Of a stretch of 64,000 nucleotides of DNA, positions 59,881-64,000 are shown piece after piece. Below the pieces are notes generated by a model. The model was not told where the DNA came from. It saw nothing but the letters and a program-made list of their open reading frames with translations, and did not search any database. The first letter of the stretch is position 1. Every line of letters begins with the position of its first letter. The DNA comes from Promethearchaeota archaeon (GTDB lineage: Archaea; Asgardarchaeota; Lokiarchaeia; Helarchaeales; RDOG01). Made by a program: the position numbers and the translations under genes. The stretch spans positions 1 through 64,000 of the forward strand of contig RDOG01000010.1 of assembly GCA_011365055.1 (NCBI GenBank). The letters run 5' to 3'.

Positions 59881-61121
59881 ATCCAATCTCCCGTTGAAAG
59901 TTTAGTTGGTAAATAAGATTCAGTTAGAAATTCAAAACCAAAATTAGATAAAGCTTGAATTTCTGCTTTTTTCTGTATTTCCTTCATTAATTCTAAATCT
60001 TCAACCCATCTTGCGTTTTGTTGGACGAACGGCTCTTCTAACATCTGGTCACATCTTTTCATATCCGTGGGAGTCATTGGTAACCTGCATTCTTCTGGTA
60101 TTTTAAAAACCTCGAGATCCCTACTTAATACTCCTAACAAATGCATTTTAGGAGTGGCTACAAAGGGAGATTCGTATGATAATCTTTTACTCCCTCTAAG
60201 ATATACGCTATAGATATAATGTCCATAAGGATCAGAATCAACCAAACAAAATACTGGTAATTTCAATTCCTTTGATAATTTTCTTAAAAACATACGAGTT
60301 GCAATATCTGCTGCACCTTTACCCGTTAAAATTATGCATGGATATTCATTCCACCATTTAGATTCAGATAAACGAATTAAAGCTGCATCTTTTTCTACAA
60401 CTAAAATGAATTCTGCGTCTGATTCAACGATTTCAACTTTATCTAACATGGGTGTAATGCTCCAACCACCCGAGCCCATTCTTTGGCAATCAATTTCATC
60501 TCCAGAATCTCGAATCTTTAGCCTTCCTATGCAAGCACCTTTTGCAGATGCCACGATATGCGTGGAATTTCTAATACACCTAAGCATTGCAGACATATCT
60601 TCAATACTTTTATCGCTATTTTTTTGTTCTTTAAAGAGATTTGGATCTGAATAATAGATTTCTCTTTTTGTCACATGTATATCTTTTTCTAATGTCTGAT
60701 TTGTCAGTTCCATGATTCGAATCAAACGCGTGGCATCTAAAACGCTAGCTAAACTATGAAATTGTCTTTGGGTGAGTTGTTGACCTAGTAATAATAAATC
60801 ATGATCTTCATCATAAACGATATTTTTGCTGGATCGAGATGGAATCTCAAATGTTGCAGTTCCATCTGTCATGATCTGCTTATATATATCTTCGGCAGTG
60901 CCATATATTCTTTCAAGTGTATCTTGTCTTGGCAGATCATCAACTTTTACTACATGTTCTGGTAATTTTACTACTTTATCTCCAGTTTCAGAACGTAATC
61001 TTTCTTTAGCTAAAGAAATCTTACATAATTTAAAATACATATCATCTATTTTCGTTGATTTTGTTGATTCAGTACTAACTGGACTTTTTGCCTTTTTCAC
61101 TTTTTTTTCTTTTGCAGACAT
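59877..61121 (-). CDS. top6A: DNA topoisomerase VI subunit A
   Basis: A 414-residue Spo11-type subunit. The catalytic tyrosine lies in the K-R-E-I-Y-Y-S-D motif near residue 155. The Toprim domain gives F-I-L-V-V-E-K-D-A-A (about 242) and F-C-L-V-D-S-D-P-Y-G-H-Y (about 295) with the metal-binding Glu and Asp residues. An N-terminal Lys-rich extension of about 20 residues is extra. With subunit B, encoded immediately upstream, it forms the type IIB topoisomerase that relaxes and decatenates DNA. Length is slightly above the usual 360-390. Confidence 0.93.
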   Translation of the reverse strand: MSAKEKKVKKAKSPVSTESTKSTKIDDMYFKLCKISLAKERLRSETGDKVVKLPEHVVKVDDLPRQDTLERIYGTAEDIYKQIMTDGTATFEIPSRSSKNIVYDEDHDLLLLGQQLTQRQFHSLASVLDATRLIRIMELTNQTLEKDIHVTKREIYYSDPNLFKEQKNSDKSIEDMSAMLRCIRNSTHIVASAKGACIGRLKIRDSGDEIDCQRMGSGGWSITPMLDKVEIVESDAEFILVVEKDAALIRLSESKWWNEYPCIILTGKGAADIATRMFLRKLSKELKLPVFCLVDSDPYGHYIYSVYLRGSKRLSYESPFVATPKMHLLGVLSRDLEVFKIPEECRLPMTPTDMKRCDQMLEEPFVQQNARWVEDLELMKEIQKKAEIQALSNFGFEFLTESYLPTKLSTGDWI

Positions 61122-61150
61122 AACAATTCCTCTAATTAAAAAATTTTTAT

Positions 61151-64000
61151 TTATACTTCCTCAATATCCTCTTCTTCTTTTTCTTCGTCTTCCGTCTCTA
61201 ATTCTTCGAGCATCTCTTCTTCATCTTCAAGTTCTTCGCCTTTACCTGGTATTACAATGATTTCAGGCTCAATTAAATCTTCTTCATCTTCCTCTTGCTC
61301 TTTTGCTAATCTCCAATATTGTTTCTTAACTCCATCTATATCGCGGATATCTCTTAATACAATTCCTTCATCAATTAAAGCTTGTAATATATCATCTACC
61401 ATTTCTTTAACAAATTTATCTTTTATATTACTCAAACCTAAATCTTCTATTATTTCAGATTTTCTCTCCCAATGGGAAGATAAAACGCCAATAATGTCCT
61501 TTCTCACGTCTCGTTTTATTGGCTCGGCAAGTTTTGTCTCAATTTTCTCTAGATCTATTCCATCTTGTTTAAACCTAGGATCATTTTTAAGGATTATATG
61601 TAATGATTTTGCAAAAGTTTTTACATTCTTAATCAATAATGATGCTCTTCTAGCACGCTTCTTTTTCTTTTCTCTTCTCTGGATAAAATTTCTTAATCTT
61701 CTTCCCACTTGCTCGAGACCAAGTTGTATTTCTCGAGTTAAATTTTCATCATCTGCGAGTGCTTGTTTTGATTGTGATTTAAACATGACATGGACAAAAG
61801 GACCAGATACATTCACGAAAACCCTAATCTTTCCCTTTGGAAGTCCATTATCATACATATCAACTTTATAATTTTTCCAATTTACCTTCGAGGTTGCTTT
61901 CCAAATAGCACAATCCGAATTATCACGAAGTTTTGGGGTTCGATTGACAAATCTATATAAGACATCCGTCGCCCGGCTAGCATCTTTGACATCTCCGCCA
62001 TATGCAACAGCAACTTCAACACCAAAAGCAAGACCTTTACCTGAAGTTGGTGCTCTAGTTTCTGCATCACAAAACGCTGGTGAATATTCCTTTTCAATGA
62101 CTTGTACTAAGTTCTCAGATCCGACCGGTACAACTGTGTCTGTTGGAGGTGCTAAATATTTCTCGGAAATAAAAGATTGATACAATGCATTCATTTGTTC
62201 CTCGTCAAGTTCACTAGGTTCAAATAATTCGAGGCTGCTTGATCCTCCTAAAGAATCATTAGCCTTATTTAAAATCTCGTTAATTTTTTCTTTATTTAAA
62301 TTAATAAAACTTCTTTTTAATGCAGTTTCGAGACTTTTTGTACCTGAATTAGTCATTAGTTCTTTTAATGAACCTGTTGTAATTGATGCAGGACATTTGG
62401 GAAGCAAACTTAATTCATCATAAAACGTTTTAATTTCTTTAGCTTTTAATTCATTAATAGGTACATCTTTTATCGATTTATATCCCAAAGTATCTGCTGC
62501 TTCTGAAATAATTTGGTCATGAGTTTTTTTACCTATTCCTGTGAAATGTTCTTTATGTAATTTCTTTAAGTTTATATCTTTGTATTCTTTGCTTTTAAAT
62601 AATTTTATATAATCTACTTCTGTGATTTCAATACTATTTGGTTTATACATATTAAACTTTTCAAAGACTGCAGAAATCTCAGTTTTCTTTAGATCTTTTA
62701 ATGGAATTTCATCAAGTATCTTATTTCCTAATTTTTCATCAACTTCTGCAATAATTTTATTTAAGGCTCGTGTATCTATAGAACAGAATTCTGAATTAAT
62801 CCAATCATTTAACGTGTGATTATCTTCACTCGAAATTGATTTGAATTTAGCAAAACTAATTGAATAGGGACAAAGAACATTATCCCTCAAGATATCTTGT
62901 AAATTTTTTATGTCATCCTTTGTAAAATCACTTAATTTCTTTTTCTTGATATCTATTTTATTGGAGATCCGTTTTAAATCTTCTTTAGTTAGATCATTAA
63001 AATTCTTTAATAAAAATTCCTCAATATTTTTTTCTGGGAATTTTTCAAAAATTTTCTCTAAAGCGTCAGGTGAGCTTCGTTGAAAACAATTCGTGGTTTC
63101 AGTAATACTTTTATGAAGTGCACGAATCTGTCTATCATCAAGTTTTGTTGGATCTGATGAAAATATGTTAATTGTTCCACCAAGAAGTTTATTAGCATTT
63201 TCAATTATTGCCTTTGCTTTATTTCTACTCATCCTAACATAGGATTTTTCAAAAAGTGATGTAATATCTTTTTCTTTTGAATTTCGCAATAATTCTTGGA
63301 AGTCTCCAATAGACACGCTTGATGGGTGTGGTTGAGCATAATTAGGTTCTGAAGGAAAATTTAGGACTTTTCTCTGATAAATGGTGGTTGTACCATACGG
63401 ATCTATGTAAATTACATTCATGTGTCCATTTAATAAAGCAGTCTGCCGGATATACTCATCAGCATATCCTCTAATATACCGCACATTTTGGTAAAACAGT
63501 CTAACATATGTTCCGTGCTGAAATTTTGTTCTAAATTCTTCAGGCTCTAGTTCATATTTCTTTTCATTTTTAGCTGTCGTGTAAAATGCTGAAATTGTTG
63601 CTGCTTGTTGACTATCGTGTCGCGTGATAACAACAACGGGTTTTGCACTTGTATTTTGAGCATCTGAAAATGCTGATGATGCACCAAAACCTTGTGAACC
63701 ACGAGTTTGCTTTAAATTTTTTGATTTAGAAGAAGCCAAATACAATCCAAATTTTTCCAAATCTTCCTTAATCATTCCTACTCCATTATCAAAAATTTCA
63801 AAACAAAAGAGTCGTGCATCTTTCGTTTCATCACCTGTATCAACTTTTTCAATTTCTCGGAGTCGAACGATTACATAAGGTTCCTTATCCAAATTATGAA
63901 TAACGGGTGCAATAAAATTATGAAATTGATTTATTAATGTCTTTTTGGAAAAATCAAACAAATTAAAATCTTCTAAAACTGCTAATGCTTCTGATTGTTC
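61151..64000 (-). CDS. top6B: DNA topoisomerase VI subunit B, expanded, 5' end beyond window
   Basis: The frame stays open to the window edge; the first codon seen lies in or just after the GHKL N-box, so perhaps 40-50 residues are missing. Counting from the TTG at 63961: F-D-N-G-V-G-M (58-63, G1 box), G-S-Q-G-F-G-A-S-S-A (ATP lid, about 88-97), transducer with L-A-F-G-V-E-V-A-V-A-Y-G-G near 644-656, a Lys/Arg-rich helix near 755-775, a winged-helix-like stretch near 815-885, and an acidic tail. Between GHKL and transducer, instead of one H2TH domain, about five tandem 70-80-residue repeats occupy 213-600. The protein exceeds 949 residues against about 530-660 usual. Confidence 0.92.
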   Translation of the reverse strand, partial: EQSEALAVLEDFNLFDFSKKTLINQFHNFIAPVIHNLDKEPYVIVRLREIEKVDTGDETKDARLFCFEIFDNGVGMIKEDLEKFGLYLASSKSKNLKQTRGSQGFGASSAFSDAQNTSAKPVVVITRHDSQQAATISAFYTTAKNEKKYELEPEEFRTKFQHGTYVRLFYQNVRYIRGYADEYIRQTALLNGHMNVIYIDPYGTTTIYQRKVLNFPSEPNYAQPHPSSVSIGDFQELLRNSKEKDITSLFEKSYVRMSRNKAKAIIENANKLLGGTINIFSSDPTKLDDRQIRALHKSITETTNCFQRSSPDALEKIFEKFPEKNIEEFLLKNFNDLTKEDLKRISNKIDIKKKKLSDFTKDDIKNLQDILRDNVLCPYSISFAKFKSISSEDNHTLNDWINSEFCSIDTRALNKIIAEVDEKLGNKILDEIPLKDLKKTEISAVFEKFNMYKPNSIEITEVDYIKLFKSKEYKDINLKKLHKEHFTGIGKKTHDQIISEAADTLGYKSIKDVPINELKAKEIKTFYDELSLLPKCPASITTGSLKELMTNSGTKSLETALKRSFINLNKEKINEILNKANDSLGGSSSLELFEPSELDEEQMNALYQSFISEKYLAPPTDTVVPVGSENLVQVIEKEYSPAFCDAETRAPTSGKGLAFGVEVAVAYGGDVKDASRATDVLYRFVNRTPKLRDNSDCAIWKATSKVNWKNYKVDMYDNGLPKGKIRVFVNVSGPFVHVMFKSQSKQALADDENLTREIQLGLEQVGRRLRNFIQRREKKKKRARRASLLIKNVKTFAKSLHIILKNDPRFKQDGIDLEKIETKLAEPIKRDVRKDIIGVLSSHWERKSEIIEDLGLSNIKDKFVKEMVDDILQALIDEGIVLRDIRDIDGVKKQYWRLAKEQEEDEEDLIEPEIIVIPGKGEELEDEEEMLEELETEDEEKEEEDIEEV

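Noticed and set aside
1..64000. Insertion sequences, integrases or long terminal inverted repeats
   Set aside because: No transposase or integrase gene and no matching terminal repeats were seen. The HNH gene alone does not define an element.

Overview
The window looks like a chromosomal piece of an archaeon of the Asgard (Lokiarchaeia-like) type. The evidence is low GC content, a two-subunit DNA topoisomerase VI, many intron-bearing tRNAs, an archaeal HMG-CoA synthase/thiolase pair, an LSm-like protein, Lrp-type regulators, zinc-ribbon and longin-like proteins, and Shine-Dalgarno sequences of the GGAGGTGAT type with frequent TTG and GTG starts. This assignment is an inference from gene content. 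No rRNA is present to confirm it.

Layout. 1-2091: an NfeD-like membrane protein with a His/Asp hexapeptide repeat, next to a flotillin-like SPFH protein. 2094-8702: a leftward operon of three FAD-linked oxidases and a CCG-type Fe-S protein, with a divergent GbsR-like regulator. 8714-13645: a methyltransferase, a LOG-family protein, thiolase and HMG-CoA synthase fused to a DUF35 domain (mevalonate entry), and a DUF6125-like protein. 14037-21150: small and coiled-coil proteins around a lysine cluster (DapL, and dapA-dapB-lysA). 21159-24796: a PLP enzyme, a phosphoesterase, an unannotated HesB-like selenoprotein gene with a SECIS-like RNA element, and a response regulator. 24973-34131: two tandem CoA-ligase alpha-type proteins, membrane proteins, a GC-rich RNA-like island, a DUF362 protein, a double-HTH regulator and an LSm-like protein.

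34493-37240 is a same-strand array of about 21 tRNA genes. Nineteen can be assigned, each to a different amino acid, and nine carry introns. An HNH nuclease gene sits inside the array. 38808-44899 is a PadR-controlled cassette: two BtrH_N/DUF4872-type proteins flank a UvrA2-like ABC ATPase, followed by a DUF3795 protein. 45004-57293 holds an ACT-domain protein, homoserine dehydrogenase, threonine synthase, ThrH and aspartate kinase, mixed with hydrolase, MEMO, transporter, geranylgeranyl-reductase-like and longin-like genes. 57508-64000 holds two coiled-coil proteins, a C2H2 zinc-finger protein, topoisomerase VI A and a topoisomerase VI B with about five tandem H2TH-like repeats. The VI B gene runs off the right edge.

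Together the aspartate-family genes (lysC, hom, thrH, thrC, dapL, dapA, dapB, lysA) cover most of lysine and threonine synthesis, although asd and dapF are not seen here. The most notable items are the selenoprotein with a kink-turn SECIS like those of eukaryotes, the near-complete intron-rich tRNA array, the expanded topoisomerase VI B, and the BtrH/UvrA2 cassette.
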